Notes under the pieces: model-generated
The model's database searches: none
Told to the model about the DNA's origin: nothing
What the model saw: the letters and a program-made list of their open reading frames with translations, nothing else
Assembly (NCBI RefSeq): GCF_000620065.1
Contig: NZ_JHVI01000001.1
Coordinates: 124,001-188,000 of the forward strand
Source of the DNA: Meiothermus cerbereus DSM 11376
Lineage (GTDB): Bacteria; Deinococcota; Deinococci; Deinococcales; Thermaceae
Reading direction: 5' to 3'
Length of the DNA stretch: 64,000 nucleotides
Translations under genes and position numbers: made by a program
In this document: positions 26,293-35,627 of the stretch, in pieces
Layout of the letters: the number at the start of each line of letters is the position of its first letter
Position numbering within the stretch: position 1 is the stretch's first letter

Positions 26293-27327
26293 ATGAGCGA
26301 CTTTACCACAGAAACCAGCCGCGATCCCATAGCCCTGCTGGGGGAAATTGCTGAAATTGGCGGCGATGCGGCCCGTGGGGCCTGGGTAGCCCGACAACTC
26401 CAGGCCCAGGGACTGACGCCCCAAACCGATGAGCTGGGCAACGTTTGGGCAGGCCAGGGCCCCACTTTACTGGTTGCCCACCTCGATACCGTGCTTCCCC
26501 CCGCCCCCTTGCGGCGGGAAAAAAGCCGCTGGTACGGGCCCGCTGTGGGCGACAACTCCTCAGGGGTAGCTGTCTTGCTGGCGCTGTCCCAGGAGCTGGT
26601 GGCTCTGGGCTGCACCGTGGCTTTTAGCGTGGGCGAGGAAGGGCTGGGCAACCTTCGGGGAGCCCGGCACCTGGTCAAGCACCTGCGGCCCCAACAGGTG
26701 GTTGCAGTGGATGGGTACCTGCCAGGTGTTGTGAGTCGCTCGGCGGGTTCGCACCGGATGCGGGCCCGTTTTATAGGGCCGGGTGGCCATGCCTGGGGCG
26801 ACCGGGAGGCCCCATCACCCGTGCCGGCGCTGGGGCAGGCCCTGGCTGAGATGTACGCCCTAAAGCGTAGCAGTAATACCAGCCTGAATGTGGGAAGGTT
26901 GTGGGGTGGCGAAGCCATCAATGCCATCCCGCAGGAGGTGGGCCTCGAGCTCGATCTGCGGGCACTAGAGGCCTTAGAGCTGGGCCGGATGGTTGCACAG
27001 GTGCGCGAAATTTTGATGGAAGCTGCTCGCAAGTTCGGCCTGCGCATGGAAATTGACGTACTGGGTGAGCGTCCTGCTGGCATGACCGCCACCGAAGCCA
27101 TGCTGGAAGCGGCCCGTCGGGCCTTTATGGAGATAGGCCTCGAGGCCCAGTTCACCGCTGGTTCTACCGATGCCTCGGCGGGGGTAGAAGCAGGCATTCC
27201 TGCCATTACCCTGAGCGTCTACCAGGGGGGCGGTGCCCACACCCCCGAAGAATGGGTAGAGCCCAACTCCCTACGCTTAGGAATGCACGCCCTCCGAAGC
27301 TTTGTGCGGCAGCTTCTCCAAACATAA
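26293..27327 (+). CDS. M20-family metallopeptidase
   Basis: 344 residues from ATG 26293 with TATTAT 9 nt upstream. Di-zinc M20 fold: first ligands VAHLDT, bridging Asp in GPAVGDNSSG, catalytic Glu in SVGEEGLGN, then AVDGYLPG and the C-terminal His in GGGAHTPEEW. A dimerisation domain occupies about 160-265. The closest look is to deacetylases/peptidases acting on small peptides or amino-acyl carriers (LysK-like); substrate not set. Confidence 0.85.
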   Translation: MSDFTTETSRDPIALLGEIAEIGGDAARGAWVARQLQAQGLTPQTDELGNVWAGQGPTLLVAHLDTVLPPAPLRREKSRWYGPAVGDNSSGVAVLLALSQELVALGCTVAFSVGEEGLGNLRGARHLVKHLRPQQVVAVDGYLPGVVSRSAGSHRMRARFIGPGGHAWGDREAPSPVPALGQALAEMYALKRSSNTSLNVGRLWGGEAINAIPQEVGLELDLRALEALELGRMVAQVREILMEAARKFGLRMEIDVLGERPAGMTATEAMLEAARRAFMEIGLEAQFTAGSTDASAGVEAGIPAITLSVYQGGGAHTPEEWVEPNSLRLGMHALRSFVRQLLQT

Positions 27328-27375
27328 CGGCTTTGTAACGGCTTCCCTGCTACCCTCTGAGGCACAAGAGGGGCT

Positions 27376-27573
27376 ATGCCGAAGAACCAGACCTTTTTGT
27401 TGCAACTCTGGCAAGACCAAAGCGGCGTTTGGGTGGTTCTCAAGGACGAGCAACGCGGGTTACTTCATCAGTTCGAGAGCCTGGAGGCGCTTAGCCAATT
27501 TTTGTCGCGCATCGAAGAAAATCCTCCTGAGCACAATGAAACAAAGGAAGCCTCGGTGGTGAATTCGGAATGA
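27376..27573 (+). CDS. Small hypothetical protein
   Basis: 65 residues starting MPKNQTFLLQLWQDQSGVW with a GAGGGG site before the ATG. The pattern (short beta strands, then a helix EALSQFLSRIEE) resembles small DUF proteins that pair a Trp-rich sheet with a helix. No family named. Its stop codon lies in the first bases of a family 2 repeat. Confidence 0.55.
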   Translation: MPKNQTFLLQLWQDQSGVWVVLKDEQRGLLHQFESLEALSQFLSRIEENPPEHNETKEASVVNSE

Positions 27574-27696
27574 TAAGAAATGTCTTTGATTTGTTCTTTT
27601 TCTGGGGCCCCCGCCTGAAGCGCGGGTAGCAACAGCCTGAAAAACGATGGTGCTCCAACAATCCCTAACGGAACGATTCAGGCGGGGTTCATATGA
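27570..27696 (+). repeat. Family 2 intergenic repeat, copy 2
   Basis: Direct-strand version of 7825-7953, with AAGAAATGTCTTTGATTTG at the left and GGCGGGGTTCATATGA at the right. Fills about half of the 276-bp gap before the next gene; the rest (27697-27840) shows no feature. Confidence 0.8.
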
Positions 27697-27849
27697 CCAG
27701 CCCGGCGCCGAAGCAGCCTGAACCACGGGAGGCGTTTTTTGCCAAAGGTAATGGGGTTGCGCTCCAGGATGCAAAAAGATGGCCCCTTGGGATTTGGCTT
27801 TGGGTACAACCGGCCTTCACCAGACCACAGAGTGCGATAGGATAGTCGG

Positions 27850-28689
27850 GTGCGTGTAGGTGTCTTGAGTAGCTGGCTTGCCAATCGCTACCTGCCTTTC
27901 TGGGAGTCTTATTTGCAAGCCTTGGAGGTAGAGGTTGTTCGTCCCGAAGCAATTACAGTAGACTTGCCTGTCCCCCAGCCAATTCGGCGGGTGCTAAGCC
28001 AGGTCTTCAGCCTGAAGAACCAGGGGGTAGACTTTCTCCTGCTGCCCGACGTGCAGCTTGGCGTTGAAGCCCGTAAAGTCGGCCCTTCACCCTGGCTGGT
28101 AGACCTGGCGGCAACCCTGGAGCGGCTTGTGCCGGGCCTGCCACCCACCCTGGTGGTTCCGGCTGAGGTCTCGCTCGAGGTAGCCGGTCTGGCCGCAAAA
28201 ATTGGGCAGCACCTGACCCAAAACCCCATGCTGGCCCGGCGGGCGCTGGAACGCACCAAGCATCTGCTAAACGCTCCCTTTCCACCTCTGAAGCAGTCTG
28301 GAACCCACCTGATTGGGGTGGTGGCCCAGCCCATGCTGCTCAGTGACCCCGACTGGCTGGCGGCCCTCGGGCGCGGGTTGGCCGAGTATGGACTCCACCC
28401 GTTCCTGGCCGATAAGGCGCCGGCTGAGCTTCGCCAGGAGGGAAGGCACCTCGAGCTAGGCCTCGTCCTACCCACCGACCTCGAGGCCGCCGGAATGCAC
28501 CGCTACCTCTCGAGGCTGGGCAAAGTCAAGGGGCTTTTATATGTTCATGATGCCGAGTACCTGCCCCTGCCCACCCCCCTGCGCCGGGTGCTCAAAAAAA
28601 CCCCACCCCCGAAACCCTGGCGTCTGGTGGGCCTCGAGGCCCCCTGGCCCCAGGTTGCCGCCGAACTAGCTAAAGACCTACAGGTTTGA
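27850..28689 (+). CDS. Unknown protein, weakly like CoA-dehydratase activator DUF2229
   Basis: 279 residues, GTG start with GATAGT (27841-27846) 3 nt upstream. The N-terminus MRVGVLSSWLANRYLPFWESYLQAL and the later FLLLPDVQLG, LVVPAEVSL and GVVAQPML recall DUF2229/BcrC-like proteins of the 2-hydroxyacyl-CoA dehydratase group, but the conserved Fe-S cysteines are absent: the protein has no Cys. If related, it has lost that function. Single gene ahead of the tmr exporter. Confidence 0.5.
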   Translation: MRVGVLSSWLANRYLPFWESYLQALEVEVVRPEAITVDLPVPQPIRRVLSQVFSLKNQGVDFLLLPDVQLGVEARKVGPSPWLVDLAATLERLVPGLPPTLVVPAEVSLEVAGLAAKIGQHLTQNPMLARRALERTKHLLNAPFPPLKQSGTHLIGVVAQPMLLSDPDWLAALGRGLAEYGLHPFLADKAPAELRQEGRHLELGLVLPTDLEAAGMHRYLSRLGKVKGLLYVHDAEYLPLPTPLRRVLKKTPPPKPWRLVGLEAPWPQVAAELAKDLQV

Positions 28690-28773
28690 TACAATCGTGT
28701 TTCCGTGCCTTGCACCTAGCTTTGCGCCCAAATAGGTTTAGGCATACGCTGTAAAAACATTGGGAGGAGTAAG

Positions 28774-30567
28774 GTGGTAGAAATGAGTACTCCGGGTCAG
28801 CTTGATTCATCCTCTAAAACTGACCGGTCAGTTTTTGGTCCCCTAATAGCCCTGATGCCTTACCTGAGGCGCTACGGATCGCAGTATCTGTGGGGTATGC
28901 TGGCGGGCATTGCCTCGGTAGGGATGGCTTCTTTGTCGCCCTACTTCCTGCGCCATGCCATCGATGCCATTCAGGCAGGCGAGGCCTACCTGGTCTGGGT
29001 ATGGGCCATCCTGGGCGCAGCAGTGGCCGCGGCTATTTTCTCTTGGGCCAACCGGCAACTCCTGGTGGTGGCCAGCCGCTATATCGAGCACGACCTGCGC
29101 ATGGATCTGTTCAAAAAAGCCCTGGCCCTGGACAGCTATTTTTACAGCAAAAACCGCATCGGCGATCTGATGAACAAATTCACCACCGACCTGGGCGCGG
29201 TGCGCGAGATGCTGGGTGGCGGCATCAACATGGGCAGCCGCCTGCTGATGTTTGTGGTGTTTGCCATCGTGGCCATGTACCTGGTGAGCGTGCCGCTGGC
29301 CCTAGCCCTATCGCTGGTATTTCCCATCATCTTTGGGGTCATGTACTACGTATTGCGCCTGATTGACCGGCGCTACCGCGAAAGCCAGGAGTCTTTCGAC
29401 CGCATTTCTACCCGCGCACAGGAAAATTTCTCCGGCATCCGGGTGGTCAAGGGCTTTGCCCTGGAAGACCGCGAGCTCGAGACCTTTCAGGCCCTCAACA
29501 AGGACTATATCGCCAAAAGCCTTGCCCTGACCCGTGTGGAGGGCCCGGTGCGGGCCCTGATGGGCCTGCTGATGGGCTTTGCCGCCCTGATTGTGCTGTG
29601 GATGGGTGGCGGGATGGTCATCCGGGGCGAGATGACCACCGGGCAGTTCGTGCAGTTCAACGCTTACCTGATGATGCTGGGCTGGCCCATTGTGGGGTTG
29701 GGCTGGACGCTCACCATCTTCCAGCGGGGCTCGACCAGCTACAAGCGGCTGGAGGAGTTTTGGCGCGAACCCGCCCGCATCACCGATACACCGGATTCTT
29801 CCAAGCGCTCTTTGGCTCCTTTGCACCTACGGGGAGAGGTCAAGTTTGAGGAGGTAAGCCTGGAGCTGGGCGGGCGCAAGGTGCTGGATGGCATCACCCT
29901 GACCATTCCCGAGGGCACCACCCTGGGCATCACCGGACGTACCGGAAGCGGCAAGACCCTTCTGGTAAGCCTGATTCCACGCATCCTGGAGCCCACCACA
30001 GGCCGGGTGCTGGTGGGTGGCTCCGACGTAAAAGAGCTGCCCCTCGCGGCCTTACGAGCAGCCATCGGAATGGTGCCACAGGAGCCCTTCCTGTTTTCTG
30101 ACACCCTGGTCGAAAACATCTGCTTTGGGCTACCAGAGGTAGACCTCGAGCGGGCCACCTGGGCTGCTAAGCTGGCCGGCGTTCACGACGATATTATGAG
30201 CTTTCCCAAAGGCTACCACACCTCCCTGGGTGAGCGCGGCGTGACCCTCTCGGGCGGGCAGCGCCAGCGGGTCGCACTGGCCCGGGCCCTGGCCCGCAAG
30301 CCCTCAATTCTGATTCTTGATGACGCCATGAGCGCTGTAGATACCGAGACCGAGTCGCGTATTCTTTCGGGGCTCAAAGGCGTGCTGGGACAACAAACCA
30401 CCATTCTGATTGGCCACCGCACCTCCACCTTGCAGTACGCCGACTGGATTGTGGTGCTGGATCACGGCAAAATTGCCGAAGAAGGCACCCACGAGATGCT
30501 GCTGGCCACAGGGGGCATCTATGCCGAGCTGGATAGAATCCAGCGCCTGCAAGCGGAGGTAGATTAG
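28774..30567 (+). CDS. tmrB: ABC exporter half-transporter with degenerate ATP site (TmrB-like)
   Basis: 597 residues: six-helix membrane domain (about 30-330) and ATP-binding domain. Walker A GRTGSGKT, signature LSGGQRQ, Walker B ILILDDAMSAVD with Asp in place of the catalytic Glu, H-loop IGHRTS. The next gene has the complementary pattern, so the two form a heterodimer with one active and one inactive site, as in Thermus TmrAB and TAP. GTG 28774 is chosen since GGGAGGAG is 5 nt upstream; ATG 28783 is also possible. Likely a broad-range peptide/drug/lipid exporter. Confidence 0.9.
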   Translation: MVEMSTPGQLDSSSKTDRSVFGPLIALMPYLRRYGSQYLWGMLAGIASVGMASLSPYFLRHAIDAIQAGEAYLVWVWAILGAAVAAAIFSWANRQLLVVASRYIEHDLRMDLFKKALALDSYFYSKNRIGDLMNKFTTDLGAVREMLGGGINMGSRLLMFVVFAIVAMYLVSVPLALALSLVFPIIFGVMYYVLRLIDRRYRESQESFDRISTRAQENFSGIRVVKGFALEDRELETFQALNKDYIAKSLALTRVEGPVRALMGLLMGFAALIVLWMGGGMVIRGEMTTGQFVQFNAYLMMLGWPIVGLGWTLTIFQRGSTSYKRLEEFWREPARITDTPDSSKRSLAPLHLRGEVKFEEVSLELGGRKVLDGITLTIPEGTTLGITGRTGSGKTLLVSLIPRILEPTTGRVLVGGSDVKELPLAALRAAIGMVPQEPFLFSDTLVENICFGLPEVDLERATWAAKLAGVHDDIMSFPKGYHTSLGERGVTLSGGQRQRVALARALARKPSILILDDAMSAVDTETESRILSGLKGVLGQQTTILIGHRTSTLQYADWIVVLDHGKIAEEGTHEMLLATGGIYAELDRIQRLQAEVD

Positions 30568-30629
30568 CGCCCCTGACTCATTGCCAGGAAGAGCTACCAG
30601 CCATTAGCAACCATCAGCAGCGGAGTCTT

Positions 30630-32525
30630 ATGCACGAAGAAGAAGCCTTTAAGAAGAGTTTTGATGCCAAACTAGCCCGGCGCATTCTAAAGTACGTCCG
30701 GCCCTACTGGAAGCAGATAGGGCTGGCTTTGCTGGCGCTGGTCGTGAGTACCCTTACGGCAGCCTCGACCCCGCTTTTTATCAAATACGCCATCGACAAC
30801 GCCATCCTGCCGCGCGAGGTGCTGCCCCTGGCCCAACGCTACGAGACCCTGCTGCTCATTAGCGCGGTTTTTCTGGCGGTGCGGGTGGTGGATTTCATAG
30901 CCAACTACGCCCAGACCTACCTGATTAGCTGGGTGGGGCAGCACATCCTGTTCGACCTGCGCTCAGAGATTTTTGCCAAGCTCCAGCGCATGCACCTGGG
31001 CTATTTTGACCGTAACCCGGTGGGCCGCCTGATGACCCGCATCACCTCCGACGTGGACGCCATCAACCAGTTCATCACCGGCGGCCTGGTCGGGCTCATC
31101 GCCGATTTTGCATTAATCATCGGTCTGATGACCTTCATGCTGGTACTAGACTGGCGCCTGGCCCTGGTGGCCTTTGCCATCATGCCCATCTTCCTGGCCG
31201 TTACCACCTGGATTCGCAATGGAATGCGCGAGTCCTACCGGGCCATGCGGCTGCGGCTGGCCAAGGTTAACGCCTCGCTGCAGGAAAATCTAGCCGGGGT
31301 ACAGACCACCCAGCTCTTTGGTCGGGAGCCCAAAAACGAAGCGCAATTCAACTTGCTTTCGGCAGACTTACGCAAAGCCTGGGTAGACATCATTAAGTGG
31401 TTTGCCCTGTTTTTTCCTCTAGTGGGCTTTATGGGGGAAATCACCGTGGCCCTGGTGCTGTGGTACGGAGGAGGCCAGGTTATACAACAAGCCATTACCC
31501 TGGGCTTGCTGGTAGCCTTTACCGATTACGTGCGCCAGCTCTTCCAGCCCCTGCAAGACCTCTCCGACAAATTCAACATCTTCCAGGCGGCCATGGCCTC
31601 GGCTGAGCGCATTTTTGGGCTCCTGGACAGCAAAGAAGAGGTGGCCGACAAACCAGGGGCCATAGCGGTTGAGCGCTTTCGGGGCCAGATTGATTTTGAG
31701 GACGTCTGGTTTGCTTACGGCAAGCGGGGCGAGGCCCCGTTGGAGCCAGGGAGCCAGGCCGAGCGGGGCGGATTATCTTCGGAGCGGCTCGAGGCCCCCG
31801 CTTCTGGCCAGAAGCCAGCAGACGATTGGGACTGGGTGCTGCGCGGGGTGAGCTTTCGGGTACGACCTGGAGAAAAGATTGCCCTGGTGGGCGCGACCGG
31901 GGCTGGCAAAACCAGCGTAATTAGCCTGATCGCCCGCTTTTATGATGTGCAGCGGGGGGCAGTCAAGATTGATGGTGTGGATGTGCGGGATTACCGCCAG
32001 CGCGATTTGCGCCGGGCCATTGGCATTGTTTTGCAAGACCCCTTTTTATTTAGCGGCACCATTGAGTCGAACCTGAGGCTGGGCGACGAGCGCATTTCCC
32101 TAAAGCGCATCCAGGAAGTGTGCGCGTTTGTGGGCGCCGATGAGTTTATTCAGAAGCTGCCGCAAGGCTATCAAACCGTCCTGCACGAGCGGGGCGGGGG
32201 ACTCTCGACCGGCCAAAAGCAACTGCTGGCCCTGGCCCGGGCCATCCTGCACAATCCCGACATCCTGCTGATCCTGGACGAGGCCACCGCCAATGTGGAC
32301 TCCGAAACCGAGCAGAAAATTCAGGCTGCCCTGGAGCGGGTAATGGAAGGCCGCACCTCGATTGTGATTGCCCACCGCCTTTCGACCATTCGTCACGTAG
32401 ACCGGATTCTGGTATTCCGCAAAGGCAAACTGCTGGAGGAAGGCAGCCACGAGGAGCTGCTGCGAAAAGGCGGCTATTACGCCAAGTTGTACGAATTGCA
32501 GTACGTGCACGGTAGCGGCGACTGA
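30630..32525 (+). CDS. tmrA: ABC exporter half-transporter with catalytic Glu (TmrA-like)
   Basis: 631 residues. Membrane domain about 25-325, then an ATP-binding domain with Walker A GATGAGKT, signature LSTGQKQ (Thr for the second Gly), Walker B LLILDEATANVD with catalytic Glu and H-loop IAHRLST. The altered signature faces the Asp-type Walker B of its partner, exactly the asymmetry of TmrAB. An unusual hydrophilic insert of about 35 residues, rich in Pro/Gly/Glu, sits early in the ATPase domain (about 365-400). RBS CGGAG; 62-nt gap from its partner. Confidence 0.9.
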   Translation: MHEEEAFKKSFDAKLARRILKYVRPYWKQIGLALLALVVSTLTAASTPLFIKYAIDNAILPREVLPLAQRYETLLLISAVFLAVRVVDFIANYAQTYLISWVGQHILFDLRSEIFAKLQRMHLGYFDRNPVGRLMTRITSDVDAINQFITGGLVGLIADFALIIGLMTFMLVLDWRLALVAFAIMPIFLAVTTWIRNGMRESYRAMRLRLAKVNASLQENLAGVQTTQLFGREPKNEAQFNLLSADLRKAWVDIIKWFALFFPLVGFMGEITVALVLWYGGGQVIQQAITLGLLVAFTDYVRQLFQPLQDLSDKFNIFQAAMASAERIFGLLDSKEEVADKPGAIAVERFRGQIDFEDVWFAYGKRGEAPLEPGSQAERGGLSSERLEAPASGQKPADDWDWVLRGVSFRVRPGEKIALVGATGAGKTSVISLIARFYDVQRGAVKIDGVDVRDYRQRDLRRAIGIVLQDPFLFSGTIESNLRLGDERISLKRIQEVCAFVGADEFIQKLPQGYQTVLHERGGGLSTGQKQLLALARAILHNPDILLILDEATANVDSETEQKIQAALERVMEGRTSIVIAHRLSTIRHVDRILVFRKGKLLEEGSHEELLRKGGYYAKLYELQYVHGSGD

Positions 32526-32580
32526 TGAAACTGAAGAAAAGCAGGATGGCCGCAACTGCTACCCAAAACCCAGCACGCCA

Positions 32581-35250
32581 CTACAGCGCCTCGAGTTCGT
32601 CGCGGTGGCGCTCGATGAGCAGCAATAGGCGCGAGAGCAGGGCTTTTTCGGCCAGGATAACCAGCCCTTTTTTCTGCAGAGGCACCAGCACCAGCACCCA
32701 CTGGGGGAGCGTGATAACAGAAAGCCGGGCCGATTGCCCCGATAGCTCATTGGCCAGGTTGAGCAGGTCATCGAAGATGGTCTGGGCGCTACTGGCAGCA
32801 AAGGGCAGGCTGCCCACCGTTGCCCGGCCCGCCTCCACCAGGGCTACCGCCTCCACGCCTCGCATATGAAACTGCCTCAGCACCTCGGGCTGGTCGGAAG
32901 GAGCAGGAGTTGCCTGGGGGGTGGGTTGGGCAGGTTCGGGCTGGGGGGAGACCTCGAACACCTCCAGCAAGGACTCGAGGTCGGCCCCCTTCAGCTCCTG
33001 AAGCACACTCTGCGCTGCTGCGTATTCCTGGGCCAGCTGGGCCCCTAAGCGCTCGGCTTCCTCTAGGGCCCGCCGTACCTCCAGCAGGCCGCTTACCCCC
33101 AGGCGGGGCAGGCGCTCGGCGGCTGAGCGGAGGAAGTCGCACAGGGGTTTGAGCCGCAGGGCTGTCTCGCCCCCTACCCCTTTGTGGGTGTTGTAGGCCT
33201 CGAGCACAGACTCGATGCGTGCGCTCATCTCGGTGCGCAGGGTTTCCTGGGCCCGGCGCAGGCGACCCAGGAGGGCGTGAATCTCGCTCAGGTCGGGCAG
33301 CTCACCGGCCTGCAGGCAGGCCCTGGCCTGGGTAACTTTCTCCTCGAGTTCCTCACCGCCCAGGCCCTTCATGCTGCGGGCTACCATCTCGTAACGTGAA
33401 AGCTCCTCAGCGATTGCAGCCCGTCGGGCCACGACCAGGTCATCCAAGGCCCGCTCCAGAAGGGCAGGATCGGGGACACGACCCTGCATCAGCGCTTCAC
33501 GGCTGGCCTGTAGGGGTTGCTTGAGTTCGATCAGCGACTCTTTGAGGATTCGCTCAAGCTCCAAGATACGGGCCTCGAGGGCCTCCAGTCTGCTCGACAC
33601 CAACCCCCTGGCGCGTTCGACCAGGGCTTGCACGGCGGGCTCGAGTTCGGCCAGGCGCCCCACCCCTTGCTCAACCTGCTGCATCAGGTTCTTCCTGTCC
33701 AGCTCGAGGGCTTCCAGGTTGGGCAAAGCCTGCAGGGTGGCCCGCAGGCCCATGCGCTTGAGGCTGTCTTCCTCGCGCTCTTTGGCTAGCTGGGATAAAA
33801 GCTCGGAAAGCTCCTGGCGTAAGGTGGTCAGGGCCGACTCGGAGATGTCTGGCGCGGCCAGACTCAGCAAAAAAGACTCCACCTGATCGTGCCCACGAAA
33901 AGGCGAAAGGGCCTGCTCCGCCTCGGCCCGCAGGGTAACCAGGGCGGCCTCGAGGCGGGCCTGGCGCTCCCGGTTTTCGCGGTTGGTTTTTTCTTCAGCC
34001 TCGAGGCTTTCCAGGTTGCGCTCGAGCTCGGCGAGTTCGGGTGGAATTCCACCCGCGTGCAGGGTCTCCAGCACCACTGCCAGGCGGGCCTGAAGGGGGG
34101 CGGTACGGCCTGAGGGCAGCTCGAGGCGACCCAGCCGATCGGCCAGCCACTCGTAGCGCACCCGGGCTTCGGCCAGGGCCTCTGCGTGGGCGGCTTTGAG
34201 CAGCTCGGCAAAGGCATCCAGGCGCTCGCCCAGGGGATTTCCGCCCGCCAGCTGGGCTTCCAGGTCGGCCAGTTGGCTGGCCAGGTGGGGCTGGCTCAAT
34301 AAGGCCGCGTAACGCTCCTTGAGCGGCTCGAGCTGACGGGCATCCTCGGCCACATCAATCTCGCGGATGCGCGACAACTGCTCGGCAGACAGGGCGTCGA
34401 AATCGAGGTCGATGACCAGGGCTTCATCGTCAAAGCCATCGGCGGCCTCACCCAGCACGACCGGCGCTTCGATGGTGGAATCCTCGAGCACCACCTGTGG
34501 CTCGGTAGGGCTGTCCATCTGCGGGATATCCTCGATGGTGTCCAGGGTTATGGTCGCTTCGCTGGTCGGGTTTTGCACCACCGAGGACTCCACCAGCTTG
34601 CGCATGTCGGCGGCCAGGGCCCGCGCCCGCTGCACCTCGGCTGCGGCCAGGGTCTCTTGTGCGTGGGCCTCCTGGATTACCCGGATCAGGTTTTCCAGGC
34701 GACGCACTTTGGGGCCACCTACGCTCTGCACCCGCTGCAAGCTCATCTCGAGCTCGGTGATATCTCGGGTCTGGCGCAGCAAAGCGGCCTGAAGCTTTTC
34801 CTCGAGCTGGGCCAGCACCTCCTGCCCCTCACGCAACAAAGACCGCACCGCCGAGGCTTCCGGGTCCTGCTTAATCACATTGATTACCCCGCGCAAGCGC
34901 CCTACCTCGGGCCAGTCCAGGTAGAGGCTGAAGCGCTTCAGACCCGCCTCGAGATCCACCAGTACCCCTCTGGCGTGGGCCGACAGCCCGCCTTCCCCCG
35001 CGCTGGCGGCCTTCTCGCCCCCAATACCCAGTTCCTTTAGTATTTCTTCGATGCGGCTACGGGCCGCATTGGGGCTCATTTTGGTCTGTAGTTCGCGGTA
35101 AACCAGGCGTTTGAGAATCGTCTCGGCCTGGGGTGCATCTAGTTTATCGGGACTTATGCCCAACCGGCGCACCCCTTCCTCCAGAACCACCCGGGTGCGC
35201 TCCCCTAAAATCGGCTCGAGGGACTTACTAAGACTCTGATACAGCGACAA
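32581..35250 (-). CDS. Large coiled-coil protein with possible C-terminal roadblock/LC7 domain
   Basis: About 889 residues. The start is uncertain: TTG 35250 has GGAGGT 6 nt upstream; ATG 35274 and TTG 35328 are in frame. The N-terminal 75 residues are helical with EEGVRRLGISPDKLDAPQAETILKR-type sequence; then a long alpha-helical, Leu/Glu/Arg-rich region with coiled coils (roughly 90-770), broken by an acidic linker (about 230-300), and a Pro-rich stretch (about 775-800). The last 95 residues form a compact alpha/beta unit (GVEAVALVEAGRATVG ... VLVLVPLQKKGLVILAE) like MglB/roadblock domains. No signal or membrane helix. A scaffold or polarity role is inference. Confidence 0.65.
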   Translation of the reverse strand: MSLYQSLSKSLEPILGERTRVVLEEGVRRLGISPDKLDAPQAETILKRLVYRELQTKMSPNAARSRIEEILKELGIGGEKAASAGEGGLSAHARGVLVDLEAGLKRFSLYLDWPEVGRLRGVINVIKQDPEASAVRSLLREGQEVLAQLEEKLQAALLRQTRDITELEMSLQRVQSVGGPKVRRLENLIRVIQEAHAQETLAAAEVQRARALAADMRKLVESSVVQNPTSEATITLDTIEDIPQMDSPTEPQVVLEDSTIEAPVVLGEAADGFDDEALVIDLDFDALSAEQLSRIREIDVAEDARQLEPLKERYAALLSQPHLASQLADLEAQLAGGNPLGERLDAFAELLKAAHAEALAEARVRYEWLADRLGRLELPSGRTAPLQARLAVVLETLHAGGIPPELAELERNLESLEAEEKTNRENRERQARLEAALVTLRAEAEQALSPFRGHDQVESFLLSLAAPDISESALTTLRQELSELLSQLAKEREEDSLKRMGLRATLQALPNLEALELDRKNLMQQVEQGVGRLAELEPAVQALVERARGLVSSRLEALEARILELERILKESLIELKQPLQASREALMQGRVPDPALLERALDDLVVARRAAIAEELSRYEMVARSMKGLGGEELEEKVTQARACLQAGELPDLSEIHALLGRLRRAQETLRTEMSARIESVLEAYNTHKGVGGETALRLKPLCDFLRSAAERLPRLGVSGLLEVRRALEEAERLGAQLAQEYAAAQSVLQELKGADLESLLEVFEVSPQPEPAQPTPQATPAPSDQPEVLRQFHMRGVEAVALVEAGRATVGSLPFAASSAQTIFDDLLNLANELSGQSARLSVITLPQWVLVLVPLQKKGLVILAEKALLSRLLLLIERHRDELEAL

Positions 35251-35348
35251 GCCCTGACCTCCAGTTAAAACCATAAGATACCCGTTCTCAACCCAGTGTA
35301 TAGCCGACAAGGTTTTGGGGTTGTTCAAAACGACACTGGAAGGCAGTT

Positions 35349-35475
35349 ATACCGGATTCAAAAAGATAATCTTCAAACAAAAAGCGCTAAGAGGCTATCT
35401 TTTTGAATCCTAGAGCACTCCCTTCGGTCGGGTTAGTTCATCACCGTTCGGTGACGAACTAACCGAATCTGGTAT
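35349..35475 (+). repeat. MITE-like element, family 1, copy 3 (31-bp internal deletion)
   Basis: 127 bp; same ends ATACCGGATTC and GAATCTGGTAT and both hairpins as 4338-4495, but the spacer between hairpins is 31 bp shorter. Confidence 0.85.
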
Positions 35476-35483
35476 TAGATTAG

Positions 35484-35570
35484 AGCGCTCTTCACAAATA
35501 TTGAGCTGCCCACAACTTGATTGCTTTGTCCTGCACAGCACAGTTGCCACAATGTCTGTGAAGGGTGCGA
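35484..35570 (+). repeat. Family 3 repeat, copy 2
   Basis: 87-bp relative of 16299-16398 with AGCGCTCTTCACA at the left and TGTGAAGGGTGCGA at the right. It follows family 1 copy 3 after 8 bp. The remaining 57 bp up to the next gene hold nothing evident. Confidence 0.7.
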
Positions 35571-35627
35571 TGCCGCTTGCTCAAACCCCGTCCACGGTCT
35601 GTGCACAAAGACCTTACAAGCCACCGC

